Below are positions 13,398-28,200 of a stretch of DNA of 64,000 nucleotides, piece by piece; position 1 is the first letter of the stretch, and each line of letters opens with the position of its first letter. The DNA comes from Gigantopelta aegis (lineage: Eukaryota > Mollusca > Gastropoda > Neomphalida > Peltospiridae): positions 27,726,795-27,790,794 of the forward strand of contig NC_054704.1 in the NCBI RefSeq assembly GCF_016097555.1, in the 5' to 3' direction. The notes beneath the pieces were generated by a model. It saw only the letters and a list, made by a program, of their open reading frames with translations, did not search any database and was not told the DNA's origin. A program made the translations under genes and the position numbers.

Positions 13398-16300
13398 CGG
13401 TACAGTTTTCAAACACACATAAAAAGACCGATGTAGATGTGAAAGTTTTTAATTAATTAAATATATATTTATAGCTGCATTACTCGTATAATATTAAGAC
13501 ATCTGATAACTCTATCAAATATATATGTATATATATATATATGTAATTTTCTTTCATTTATAGCTTACATAATTGAATATATTTCACAGGGCTCATTCTT
13601 AAATTAATATTGGTTTAGATAGTTTATATACAATATTTTCAGCATGAAATATGTACATTGTTATTAAGGGTAGGGATGAAGTAAAAAAAATTTTATTAAT
13701 AGCATAGCGGCGTGTCACTTTGACCTTTCTGAGATGCATGTTAGTACTTGAAAAAATCTCCTGGTTTTAAAACTCTGAATTGTTAATAATAACAGCAGCT
13801 TGAGAGATAATCTATAATACCACCAAGAATAATCAGCAGCATAAAAGTTCACGGATGGGTGAGTCAACATTGATGAATGAATTAATACACGTGCTTTTGT
13901 AGAGTTTCTGCAACAAACAGCCACGGACAAAGGATACGAAAACTAATGACAATCCTTGAGCCGGGAGCCATCCAGTGCAGTTTATAGCCGCTTAAATCAA
14001 TAAATACGTGAACTGATCGCCTTTCGTAACTAGTCGAATGCCCCAGTAATTGTGGAATCACATTGTAATGGCTTATTTATCCCACACCACCTCTGTGGCC
14101 AGACGTGCAAACAGTTCATTGGTTGGTGCACGTCGTGGCTATTGTGTTGGCGCAACAGACATGGGATAATTGGTCGCAAATTGTGTCCTGTTTCCTGTTA
14201 TCAGGCCCATTGTGTGGGTCAGCAATAATGGACTCGGGACTGAACAGTGAACAGTGAACACAAGATTGAGTGGAGCCACGTCTAAATTTTTGGCATTTAA
14301 TGGTTTGTTTGGTCTTTATCGCAGGTTAAGAAAGGAGACACGACGGTTGAAGAATGTTGTTTGCCGTATACCACGGTGGTCAGCATTGCGTGTGTATTTA
14401 AAAGAGGCTCCATGGTGTCCGGTCCCATGAAAGAAAGGTCTGGGGTGGCGTTATGTTTCCCGAAATAATATTAATATCACCGAGTAAACAATAAAGGAAC
14501 GTTTGCAGGACAAATGATTTTACTTGGTGACACAAATATTAGATAATGGGGTGCGATCAATATAACGATACGTCCTTTGTCCACTTTGCGGGGATTTCAC
14601 AATCACCTTGTTCCAGTGTGGTTAACTGAATTGGTAATAAAGGACAAGTTGTAAGACACATGCGTTGACATTGGTGACACTTGTATTAGGTGTGATAAGT
14701 AACAACGGGTTCTTTGTCCTCTTTACGGGATTTCACAAGCGCTGTGTTCCTGTTACGTATGACAGCAACTGGGGGACAGCTATATAGTACAATCCGTAGG
14801 ATGCTCGCCTGAGATGTTTTGGCCATCAGGGCTTCTAGATTATGGTAGCCCCACTCCCATGGCTAGTGATATTCAGTGTTGGGCTAGTAAATAATTACTG
14901 TAAATAGCCCGACGGCTAAGGGGAAACAAAACCTTGTCAAATGCTGCATTTACATATTTCGTAAATGTGAATATCCTGACCCCTCTTTCCACCCCAATCT
15001 GAGGATTTGTAAGCTCAATCTCCCTCTTTAGGTGACATATCGGATTATTACTATTAGTAAAATTGTATTTATTTAAAGTAGGGCTAGTGAATTTTTAATC
15101 ATGGCTAGTACATTTTAAAAATTAATGATCCCATGGCTAGTGAATTTTTTATAAAATTCTAGAAGCCCTGGCCGTGGAATTGAATCCCTTTGGCGGACGC
15201 CTTTTGTGGTCAGTTTCCTACGACTGGTATATCACCGTGAACCGTGCTATTCTGCATGTGACTAAATATTAATTTGATGTTCAGCTGGGGAGCATTGTTT
15301 TAGTTGGAGAGCCAGTGCCCTCTGTCCCCCGTCCCCTGCCTCCTCCAGTGTTCGAATATGACTTGTACGAGTTAAAGGGGAGACCAGCCTGCGTACAGCC
15401 GACGCGAGAGCGCAATGTTAACGTTTTAACGAAACGTTCGATAAACGGATTGTCTGGCTAAACAAATGTGGCAGGATGGGAACCAGTCTCCTTTCCTTAT
15501 AAGTCATAACTGCGTAGTACTATAAACAGTTATAAATAGGAGTGCGGGGGGTTTGTGGTTTTTTTTTGGTTTTTTTGGGTTTTTTTGTGTGTGTTGTTTT
15601 GGGGTGAGGGGGAGGGTGGGGGTTTTAATGTTAAATACATATGACTACATGGGCATCGGTAGCAGTGGAGAGCATGAGGGCAGTTCTGACCCTGTTAAAT
15701 ATAAACTTTAATATATATAGCTAACCATTCCAGTAACTGTCATCTCCCTACACCAATAGACTAGCCTAAACTTAAGAGAACATTTGTTATTAAACTTATT
15801 TAACTACTAATTTTATTTGATGAGAACAAGATCTATCTTATATTACGCTTTAATCTGGGTTTTTTTTATTCTATTCCCAGAGGCATGTTTACAAAACAAT
15901 TACAGTTGAGGAAAAGCGCAACAATTTAGACCATAAAATACCCATCCCAGTCTCTAAGCAGAGTACCAGTACATTTCTAATTTATAGACATCCTAGCTAT
16001 TGTTGACATTTGCTATAAATTACATTCTATTTTAATGAATACTGTCACAAGATATGCGGAATCGCCTGGCTTCATTTTCTCTAATGTAATTGGTCTTGCT
16101 AAACGCGTGGTAATAACAAGGCTTCCAGTAGCGGTGTCATAGCATGGAACGACATTGCTGCCAGATAAACTTAATTTATACTTCATTTGTCAAGCAAGTG
16201 CTTAATATATAATACTATCGGAATGAGAGCAAGGGGGTAAATGAAAATGTGTGCGGTAAGAAATTGAATTGGTTACGTGTGTTCAGTGAGAAATATAAAA

Positions 16301-19300
16301 AGTAAAGTTTGTTTTGTTTAACAATACCACTAGAGCACATTGATTTATTAATCGTCGGCTATATGATGTCAAACATTTGGTAATTTTGACATATAGTCTT
16401 AGAGAGGAAACCTATTACATTTTTCCATTAGTAGCAAGTGATATTTTATATGCACAACTCACAGACAGGATAGCACATACCACTGCCTTTGATATACCAG
16501 TTATGGTGTATTGGCTAGAATGAGAAATAGCCCAATGGCCGACGGGGAGACAGATATAATAAATGACGATACGTGTTTAACAGTGTAAAAACCACGTCTG
16601 TGGCAAAATGCATCTTAACTATTTCTTGCTACAGCCTATGTACCCGAAACTGGTAACCTATCTTACACTTTTACGAAGCTGGCCTGGGCAACGTGCATAG
16701 TCAGCTAAAGTCGACGCCACACGGTACGAATGTCTCGTATAAGAATAGCCGATTGCATAGCAACCGATAATATCGTAGTGTTGTCTTGCCACAATCGACT
16801 GTTCTTGTACGACGCACTCGTATCGTGTGCCTTTGCCTTTAGTGCATGCCAAGGACAACGCATTTGAACTTAAATAGATTGTTTTAATATAAATTTCTCT
16901 ACATCGTCGTTTTGCTCATAATCTACGAATAATCATCGGCATCGTCGTCGTCATCATCAGTTTAAAACTGTAACCAAAGTCTGGGCTGTTGCTTATATAG
17001 TCAGTACGGGTAGTTTCCAGTGTACCCATTCTCCAGGAAAACTGCGTTTTAACGTTAAAAAATCGAATCCCGATTATTAATCTCTATGAGTAATAATAGG
17101 TTTATATCTATAATGGAGCAAATAATTGCAGTTTTTATTCAATCTACAGCAGAGCATCAATATTCGTTACAGTCGTAATGAGCCACAGCTATATAACTGC
17201 TGGTATGATTTTCATAATAAACCTCGTGGGGGCGAGACGTAGCCCAGTGGTACAGCGATCGCTCGATGCGCGGTCGGTGTGGGATCGATCCCCGTCGGTG
17301 GACCCATTGGACTATTTCTCGTTCCAGCCAGTGCACCACGACTGGTATACCGAAGACCGTAGTATGTACTACCCTGTCTGTGGGATGGTGCATATAAAAG
17401 ATCCCTTGCTGCTAATCGAAAAGAGTAGCCCATGAAGTGGCGACATCGGTTTTCATCTCTCAATATCTGTGTGGTCTTTAACCATATGGCTGACGCCATA
17501 TAACCGTAAATACAATGTGTTGAGTGCGTCGTTAAATAAAACTCTTTTTTTCTTTCTTTCTTTAATGAACCTTGTGGAAGACCTGCTTGGCCAAGTGGTT
17601 ACGGTCGCGGGCTGTTAAATGCCAAGCGAATTAGTGAAGTAGGTTCGAATTCTGCCAATTGACACTTTGTGTTTTTAAATGTTAGAACTCTGGCAGCCTA
17701 GTACTTGGATTATGAAAAATTATTTGTGGTAAAACTAAATGTTATAGCACCACTAAGAATAAAGTGCAGGGCGATTTACATAATTTCAGTTAACAATCTT
17801 GTTTCTCGAAAACAGTTTTCATTTGTCACTTGCTAGAGATCGTGATAAGTTAACATCATTTCATTCAGGACATAAAGATGTAATAGTTTAAAAAAAAATT
17901 AGTTTCTATGCATATTCCGAGATGCCACTTGAAACGTTTCTATTAATAATACCTCAAATGCATGACGAATGAGACATTTGATATTGGATATATTTGTAAA
18001 CGAACCTCTCTCAATTCACACACACCTGTGTGCTCGTTTGTATAAAACTGTGTTAACAACATCGTCATTGCAATATACTCCCCCCGCCACCTCATAAACC
18101 TATTTTTGTGCTGTGGTGTGTTATTTGTACAGCTATCCATCGCCAGTGGGGGCACCATGCGAATATCTAATCAGTTTGCAGACGACCATGTTCAAAAGGA
18201 AATTGTGACAGGTTTTCGATATTACGATGCGCTACAAGCTGATAAACACGGCATGTTGTCCGTGTTTGGAACACGACGCTGTATCAGTTACATTCTTGAT
18301 CACGCCGAAGATAATCTGTTCAAACATGCCCATCATCATGACTGACTGCCGCGCAACAGCCCGAATTTGTAAATCCATGACGTCATCTTTCACGAATGGC
18401 TTTTTTCCGGTGGTGTTATTCAAGCTTAAGTGGATTGCATCAAGATATCGATACTGATACGTGTAGCTCGTGTTTTACCATATTCTGACATAAATTATTA
18501 ATATAAAGTTATATGTGTTGGGTAACAGGGTTTAGTTAAAATCATTCGATAACAGGTTGTAAAACTGTTAAGGGCATTCGTCGATTGGCTCAGTCTGCAC
18601 TGCACCAGTTGTGCAACGTCAAGAACAATCAGTTGGTGTTCACGACATAGGTGAAATAAATATGCATTCAAATATTTAGAATACTGGAGCAGAAGGAATG
18701 TTATGTAGCAAACATTACCATTCAGAACTGAAAACATCATATTAGATTTAATTATTAATTTGATTGTTATGATTTGGCAAACATTAGAATGAACGGAGAT
18801 TAATCGTCCCATTAGGCCCTACTCGCTCCTTTCCTCAGCTGAATGGAGGTTTAAGTTTTCGGCTATCTCAAGTCTACTCGTTCTACACGTGATTGATCTA
18901 TTAATGTTCTATTTAGTGTTCTAGCAAAGAGAGCGGACGATTGCTGGACGATACTCTAACACGTTGTTTATTAGTGTTTATTGCATGTCGAAATTGTGTT
19001 AATTGGTTTAAATCGCCATGTGCATCAGAAGATGCCAGCAACTAGAGGGTCCAGTTGCATATTAAGTCACGTCCCAACGGTGGTGGGGGGTGGGGGGGGG
19101 GGGTTACTATCTTCAGAGTTGGTGGGGAAGTGCCCTTCCAGCCCACCCACGAGTTCGATGCCTATGCAGAGTAAACAAAAAGACCTGATATCGTTATGTA
19201 ATATCCTTGTATGCCTTGTGCAGAGATACGATTTTAAAAATGTCATGATTGTGTGATTCACATTTGCTTCTACTCTGTATATGCAGCGTGCATGGAGGCA

Positions 19301-22204
19301 GTGGCTTTCTTTCCTCACTTTCTAGTTCAAATGTCTATTACAGATTAGAGACGTAAATAGTCGTGGTTTTAAAGGTGTGGGGAAAAGTTAATATTACTTT
19401 GATTTCCTTTTTCGTTACTGGAGATCTGTAACTTCTTTTATAGAAATTCTTGATTTGACCTTTTTTTTTAAATCGATATTTCTTCTTTTTTCCAGAAAAT
19501 CCTTGCTACAACCTTTGCAAAGTGATCGTTCCCAGAACTTACGTCGTTTTCTCCGGAGATATTGTCATGCAGTACGAGATACCGGCGAATCAGACCTACC
19601 CAAACGCATTCATCAGACTCATGTTCGTGGTCACAAATGGGGAAGACGAAGAAATTCAAACCCAGAGGGTTCCGCTAGGAGTTCGGACTGGAACCTTTTC
19701 CTGTGGCATCATAGAAAAAGCCGGACGATATGTGTTCCGGATGTACGAACACAACCTCGGTCAAGTTTTGACAGAATCGTTCATGGACGTTCGGTGGCCA
19801 CAGTTCCGCCTGTTCCTCCCAGAACGCCTCTTCGCACTGACGTCACCTGTCAACCTTCAAGTTACGTCTCAGGCTAAATGCGAATCAAAACTTCATGATA
19901 CAGAAATGCAGATCGATTTATATTTTCAAAGGAAAAATATCACAACTGGTTTTATTCTAAAATCAGAGTCCTATCTCACGCAGACGATAAATTATACGGA
20001 TATCTCGAAAACGCTGTCTGAGTTTAGGTTCCCGTGTATCTTGTTCGACTTGAACGGGGTGTACCAAGCAGTGTTAAGGTCGGCGCTGTCTTCATCTACA
20101 GTTTCTATGAGTAATATAATGCACGTGGTGTGGAGTAAACGATACACTCTGAGTATTCGCACGGAAAGTATTTTTCCTTGCCATGACCATGTTACAGTAT
20201 TTTACACGCAACCGTCGTGTGCAAAGATGGATGTGACGTTGATGGATCGAATTCGAGTTTACGAGCTAAAGAGGATCTCTAATGGGTCAATGGCGGCGCC
20301 ATTATACCGGAAATATATCACGGAATATTTCGCGGATCCGGATATGACGTCGGTGACTCCGCAATGTGATATGTTTAATGATACTTCAGCCGGGTTCTGT
20401 TTTGTTTACGTCAGCATGGCACGGAATGGAGCCGTGGAGGAACAGAAGCAACTTTGCTTATCAGCTCACCCCGACTCAGGTTTGCATATGTATATTCATA
20501 TATTATGTTAATGACCCATATGTACTAAAATATCGGATCAAAGAGTTGTTTTAACCAAAATATCTATGCATATGTGTGTATGTATGAATGCAGGCGCGTG
20601 TTCAGGTGTTGGTGGTGGGTGAGGGTGGAGGTCAAAACCCCCTCCCTCTGCTCAAGCAAATATTTTTTTTTTTCAATATACATTTTTGCAGGAGAATTAC
20701 TCAACACTACAAACTTCGCTCGCCAGTTTAGACCCCCACCTTGCATAAATTCCTGCACACGCGCATGTGTGTGCGTGTGTGTGTGCATGTATGTATGTAT
20801 TAATGTATGTATGTGTATGTATCTATGTATGTGTGTATGTGTATCAATCAATCAATGCACCCATGCGTGTTTCATAAATAATTATCGCTAAAAAAATTCA
20901 CATTTTATTTATGTGTTTGTGGTAACATGAAACGTGTTTTAATCAACGAAGCCTCTAGACTACGACATGTTACCTTTCTAGTGTGTTATTTTTTAATGTC
21001 ACATGGTATGTTTAACAATTGTTTCTTTAGTGTTTTAGTAACTATAATCATGTGATGTTAATAGCTTATATAACACTCAGTAATAATCTACTATTTCATT
21101 CAATACTGCTCATTGGAAATATTTGATTTTATTGGTAAGTTTTTATTAAGTATTGTTTGTGAATTGAATTAACTTTTCTTGTTTTAAATATCATTTAACG
21201 TAGTTGAAATATTGTTTTTCTATGATTTTGCTTGCATACCTCCCACTAGTACCCTTTAGGCTCTACGTACATTTTAGAATCGCATAGTAAATGTTGTGGT
21301 TTTTGGTGTTTATTATTTCTGTTGTCTTTTTTTGTAAAATATCAAGAGGAAGAAAGGAATATTCGTTTTAAGAGTTACAGTTTGTTTTGTTTAACTAGAG
21401 CACATTGATTAATTAATCATCGGCTACTGGGGCTGAATTTACGCAGCTTGATTTTCTTAAACACAGGTCTCTAAACATTTTAAATGTATGTACTTACACG
21501 CGTGTAAGATATAAACAGACTGTAAATGCGGCCCTTGGTAAACCCACTACATTTTTCCATTAGCAGCAAGGGATATATGCATTTTCCCACAAACAGGAAA
21601 GCACATACCACGGCCTTTGACCAGTTGTGGTGCACTGGTTGGAATGAGGAAAACCCTCAATCAATTGAATAGATCCACTAATGTGGTTTGATCCTGCGAC
21701 GCAAATACCTCAGATCAGGCGAGCGCTCAACCGACTGAACTAAATCCCATCCCATATTCGTTTTACGACAACTCAGTACATTCTAAACCACGGATGCAAG
21801 GTTTATATATTGTCATCTACGGGAAACTGCATATAAAAGACCTTTTGCTGTTGATCGGTAGCAGTAGTCTATGTGGCGGAATCTAATATTATCTCGTACT
21901 ATCTAGAATAAGTGTCGCAGGCGCATGTGCTGGGGATCGGTCGGGTCAAACTTCAAATAGCCATAGTTTGAAATGTGCTAGGGTGCCTTTCAACAAATAG
22001 TTATTTTCTCTCTCATTCTCACCCATTGGCCTCTCAACAGATGGTATGGGAAATCATGTGGCTTGCTTTCATTAGAATGTTTTTCAAGCACGCCTGTAGT
22101 GGGCATAGTCTCTGACTTGTACATGCACTTAATTCCGTGCTTATATCCAATTAAGGTTCAAGCACGCTGTCCTTGGCACATACTTCAGTTATCTGGCTGT
22201 ACAG

Positions 22205-22275
<71 letters not shown>

Positions 22276-25200
22276 GTCGGTGTAGTAGGCTTACACCTAC
22301 CCATTATGTCGTTAAACTCCCTCTGGGTGGGAGGCGGTACCGGGCTGCGAACGCAGTTCCTACCAGCCTTAACCACTGCACCATCGAGGCCGGTCTACCA
22401 GATTTTCATTTAAACTTATTTTTGTGCTTATATCCAATTAAGGTTCAAGCACGCTGTCCTGGCCACACACCTCAGCTATCTGGCCTGTCTGTCCAGGACA
22501 GGGCGTCAGCGGTCAGTTGCATTTGTAGTGGTTTGTGCGAAAGAAGTCGGTGTAGTGGCTTTACACCGACCCACTGAGTCGTTAAAACTCGCTCTGGGTG
22601 CCGGTACCCACTAGCATTAAGTCCGATGGGTTAACCGCTACACCACCGAGACCGGTCTATCTAGCGTTAGCAGAAATTGATTTTTATATCCAACCCGTCA
22701 TCCAGATTTACACATAGTATTATTATGGTATTTGGTGTAATTAGTGGCGTCGTTAAATAAAACAAACTTTACTTTTTTTTATTTGAATTGGCTTCATCTA
22801 ATTGCACCGAAGCATGATGATTTTTTTCTTTTTGTCATTACTCGTTAACTACTTTTGTTATTATCATTGTTCAAGTCCTGTTTACCGTGTAGCTTATAAA
22901 ATCCCTGCTGACATGGGCTTCTTTTTATATTTTATTCGTTGTCTGACGCTTCGTATAGTGATCACAATATTGAAATCCTCAAAGGACCACAAAGTCAATA
23001 AATACCTTTCGGAGTTAAAATAATAATACATTCTTTGGTGTTGTGAGCACACTCGATTAGTACAAAAAACGTAAGGTTGAACTATACCAAATAGAATCTA
23101 ATATGCGACAATGTTAAGGTATGTGGTTAATGGGCAAAAACTCCCGATTGTCGGAACACGGTTTGGAATTAAAGGAAGGAAGGAAATGTTTTATTTAACG
23201 ACGCACTCTACACATTTTTTTAATTTACGGTTATATGGCGTCGGACATATGGTTAAGGACCACACAGATATTGAGCGAGAAAACCCGCTGTCACCACTTC
23301 ATGGACTACTCTTTTCGATTAGCAGCAAGGGATCTTTTCTATCTTCATCCCATAGACAGGATAGCACATACCACGGCCTTTGATAATACCAGTCGTGATG
23401 CATTGGCTGGAGCGAGAAATAGCCCAATGGGCCCACCGACGGGGATCGATCCCAGACCGACCGCGCATCAAGCGAACACTTTACCACTGGGCTACGTCCC
23501 GCCCCTGTTGGAATTAAAATGGATGCAAGAACCCGTTTATGATATTATTTGCGGAAATAAGGCAGCTTGTATAACAAGATTAACAACAGCCTACTGATGT
23601 TCACAAGGAAAGGGCTAGTTGATAGTCCAGCTACATGTTATTAGGTGTCTAACAGACAGTAACGGTGAAACTTGATCTGGAATGTTAAAACAATTAACAA
23701 CTTACCACGTCATTTGAGGCTCCAATCGTCAAGGAGTAACTGGAAGGGGGAAATAACTGGTTTGAGTATGAGTAACTTTATTAACGTGCCTATATCTATA
23801 CATGGTTCAGGCAGGTCCACCCTGGGCTCAGTTTCTGGATATGCCTGTGACTAAGTCCAGGACAGAAGAAGGGAGGCAGGGAGTAAGTCTGAAGTGGGCG
23901 GAATTTATAATACCAAGTCATTTTAAAATGCTATTCTTGTATAAATTTTAAAGCTAAAACGAAATTTTGATTGCTTGACCAAAACAAATTCAGGTGATTT
24001 GAGCGAATTTGACGGGCTGCCAAAGTAAAGTGTGTTGGACTATTTACAAAAAAAAAATCATAAAATTTTGAAGCGAGCCCTACATCTGGAGGAAAAGGTT
24101 GTCGAAAACGTTGACGTGTAGTATACAGAGATGCTGGTGTTGAAGCCTTGGAGTTGGGGAGGATTATAGGCAGATCGTTTCCTTTGGTGAAACTCTTGTA
24201 GTCTTCCTCCCCAAGCATGGCCCGTAGAATCTTGTGAATTGGTTGAGCGGGACTGATCCTACGACCTGTGGACGAGACGTAGCCCAGTGGTATAGCGCTC
24301 GCTCGATGCGCGGTCGGTGTGGGATCGATCCCCGTCGGTGAGCCAATTGAGCTATTTCTCGTTCCAGCCAGTGCACCACGACTGGTATATCAAATACCGT
24401 GGTATGTACTACCCTGCCTGTGGGATGATGCATATAAAAGATCCCTTGCTGCTAATCGAAAAGAGTAACCCATGAAGTGGCGACAGCGGGTATCCTCTCT
24501 CATTATCTGTATGGTCCTTCACCATATGTTTGATGCCATATAACCGTAAATAAAATGTGTTGAGTCCGTCGTTAAATAAAACATTTCATTCTTTTTCTTT
24601 CCATATAGCCGTAAATCAAATGTGTTGAGTTCGTCGTTAAATAAACCATCCCCTTCCTTCGATCCTATGACCCATACACTGAACTGTATAGGCCTACCTT
24701 GTGTGGTAGCTATTTACCCATGTATCATTTTATGTGATCGGAGTTAAAATAAAGCTGCGTTCTGTTCTGTGGTCTACTGTTTTCACTTTGAAATTGCAGA
24801 CAGCGTTCACAGGGTAGACACGTAACGCTTGATAGACTTCAGACACAGTAAACTGATTGCACGTTACTGCAGTGTAAAACGCACGGTGTTTCATTATCTT
24901 TGTAAGCAAGAGAATACCTGTCAAAAAGTAGGCAGTTATGACAGTGGTGGCTGTTTATATTTCACGAAGCGGCAAACATTTTTGTATAGATATATAGATA
25001 GAGGTTGTGATAAATACATTGATTTTTTAAATAATGAATTATCAAACAAAACCACTGTGACTGTTTTCAGATTGAAAATACCTTTCCAATGAGGTATTAC
25101 ATTTAATGATAGCTTTATTTTTGTCTACCCCTCCCATCCCCAAAAATAGTTTTAGGGGTCAAAATGGCAAGTCACGATTGGCAAATATATCACAAACATT

Positions 25201-28200
25201 ACATGTTGTTTCTTAAAATGTTTTATGTTGAGCCTATATAATAAATGAAGGTGCCATACTACTAATCTTATTAAGACTGGCTCCAGGCCTGCAGAATACA
25301 CCTGACAAGTTGTACGGAAGGGTTATTGACTGTCGGGTAAGCCATGACAAAAAACAAACAAATAAAAGAAAAACAGAGAAAAAAGGATAAAAACCCCAAA
25401 ACAAACACTAGCCCTCAATGGACGCTATAATTTTGCGTCATGCACTAAGAATTTTCTTTGAACATTTTGGTCAAAGTACCACTGAGCTACAGTTTTCAAC
25501 AGGTTTATGATCATGTCCAAAATTAAGAGTCATATCCTGCCTTCTTACTAAAGAATACTTCGGAACCGGGGTTTGGGACTACGTTTATTTCACAAATCAA
25601 CGCTGTGCGTGTATTGTATTTCAGCATGTGAACACTAATGAGCTCAGATGCTTGGAGGATCAGCCTCTAAACGTTTTAATGAGGAAGTTAATGGCAAAAT
25701 GATATGTTGCAGTCAGATTGTTGCCTATTAGTTTTGATAACCGATATGCAGAGAAGGATGCTGAGCATTATCATTATACTTTTGGAACTGGCGTGCATTG
25801 TAGTTAGAGGGGTGTGTAGGGTAGGGTGAACAACCAAAACCATTTAATTATAAGGAAGCAAATAAAGTCTGTTGATATATAATATGGCAGTTTCAATGGA
25901 AGAACGAAGGCCAGTAAAGCTAATTAAATAGGAGATATGTCTCACACACGCACACACCGTTGCCTGAAGAAAGTGTAGAAAAATATATTGTACCCTGTTT
26001 TATGGTAGATCCGGTCCTGTCCTGGACAGAGAGAACCGGCCAAGGCCGGTCCCTGTGGCCAGGATAGGCGTGTGCTACAACAGCATGCTCTGAATGTGCA
26101 CGTAAATCTCTTTGTCATTGTCATTGGTAGATACGCCCCCCCCCCCCCCCCCCCCGCCTGTTACCGACTACGGTTGGACTGCTGGTGCTCCCTTGCACCT
26201 GCCAGTGCAGGCGGTCCCTCCTTCACCCACCCCAACCCTTTCCTGTCCTGGACGAAGGAACCGGCTGAGGCCAGGACAGGCGTGCGCTACAACAGCTTGC
26301 TCTGAATGTACACGTTAAAACTTAGTCCTGTCCTGTCCTGTAGATTTTATTTTCAAATCCAATAATCTCAGCTGTAGACAGGCAGAACTGGCTTATGGTT
26401 AGCGTGCTTGAACTTTATGAAGTAAGATTTTACGATTCTTGTCATTATGAAGACTAAGCCTCCACATCCCTCCTAAGCCCCTCACCCATATCCAGGAACA
26501 GATTTTGGATTTTTCAAAGAACAGGGTGTAACTTAAAAAAAACCCATACATTATATAAACTACTCAACTATCGCTAGGGATTTACCAACTTTTTGTCACG
26601 ACACACAATGTTTGTACATCTTAAATGTCTGTAATATGTGATCAATAAGACTACTAAGTTTGTTTGGAGAGAGTCTGCGCACTATGAACACCCCACTTGG
26701 CTCCTCGCCTGGTCCACATCTGGTAGCTACACCACCCTAAAGGTCAACAGCAACGTAATACGAAAACCTGGGGCCTAATGCACTAAACTCTCGCAACTTT
26801 GCGATCTCGCAGTGCAGTGCTAAAAGACTTGCAAAGAGGATGCTTTGTTGTCTAGCAGAGCCTAAGAGATCTTTGTGAATTAGGCCCCTGGTCTAATGGT
26901 GATGGTTATGAGATCAATTAATCCGCGTCAGTAAGATGACATTGTGCAACAGTTCCCCTAGGTTAGCATCATCCATCACTTACGGGTCGAGACACTCTTT
27001 CCACCAAAGTAATTCCAGGTATTAATGGACGTTTGACGGAAAGCACGCTCACGTCAATGAATCTATTCAGTTGACGTCTGGTCATTTGCGCCAAATCGTG
27101 ATATTAAGCACCCCGTGCAGCTAACCGTGTGCGTTAAATATTGATGTCTGGAGACAGATTCTGGGAAATCGGCGCGATATCAAATGTTTTAGTTTTGAAC
27201 TATGTGTAACATCCATTGGGTATAATGAAAATCGTTGGAATATGGAACAAGGTATTAACTCGTTTTATGAGAACGATTTTTCTCCCACGAAATGTGAATA
27301 TTCAATTTTGAGAAACAAAATTAAACAATCATTCTGGTTTTTAAAAAATAGTAATGATTATATTATTAGTAAAACTAATGGGTGGTGTAAACGAATAAGG
27401 ATGTCTGCAGTATGCATTTGACTAAACATATAAATTGTGCAATTTTGTTTTTAGGTTACTTTCGTGCTTATATCAAATTAAGATTCCTGTCCTGAACATA
27501 GACATATAAGACAGACATCCAAGTAATTTATTAACGTCTCATCGTATGTACATCACATATACACTCAATAAAACATACATAAAAGAACATAAGCGATTCC
27601 TTATGGAATTAACGGAGACAAATATAGTTAAATGATATAAGTATGTACAATAAAAATAAAAAAAACCTAATGACAACTATTGTGTACACAGCTATTTGTG
27701 GATGTTTGTCAAGGACAGTGGTTAATGATTGCCGAAAGAGAGAAGTCAGTGTGGTTGCATGACAACTATCTCTCCGCCGAGCATGGTGTTGACTATAGGT
27801 GGTAGCTGGTGCTGGGATGCGAACCTAACACCTCCCTGTCTTAACCGTTAACCCATGGACACAACGTTTTGAATTTCATATGATCAGCTGTGATACATAG
27901 CGTCTGACCAGTTCGTTGTGCTTCTTTTCATATTTGTTTTATACACAATTTGTTTCCTCTTTTTCAGTCTTGGGTGTCTACTGTAGTTTTTGGATAGTTG
28001 ATTTACAAATAGTTCGGTGTTTAATAGTAATTTTAGGTGCACCAGTTGTGTGTATGGAATCTAGGTACAAACGGTGTTGCTCCCAAATCCACTCCTTTGT
28101 GTTTTCTGCTCACGTGTTTGTTGTTTGGTTTTAATTGTTTACTGTGTAGTGTAGTTGTGTGTTGTTGGGTTGTTTTGCGGGGGGTTTTGTTGTCATTGTT

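Noticed and set aside
17157-17499. Open frames on both strands with similar peptides recurring at 23299, 24164, 33809, 52342, 59048 and 63163
   Set aside because: All are translations of the type A/B SINE head and centre; the repeated peptides reflect the repeat, not a protein family.
17580-17665. Possible tRNA gene (A- and B-box-like words, CTGTTAA loop)
   Set aside because: No acceptor stem can be drawn; more likely a SINE head remnant.
18100-18460. GC-richer segment open in several frames
   Set aside because: No domain, no convincing splice sites, and no agreement between frames; left unassigned.
27190-27340. Frame reading GYNENRWNMEQGINSFYEND, resembling coding sequence
   Set aside because: Too short, ends in a stop, and no family recognised.
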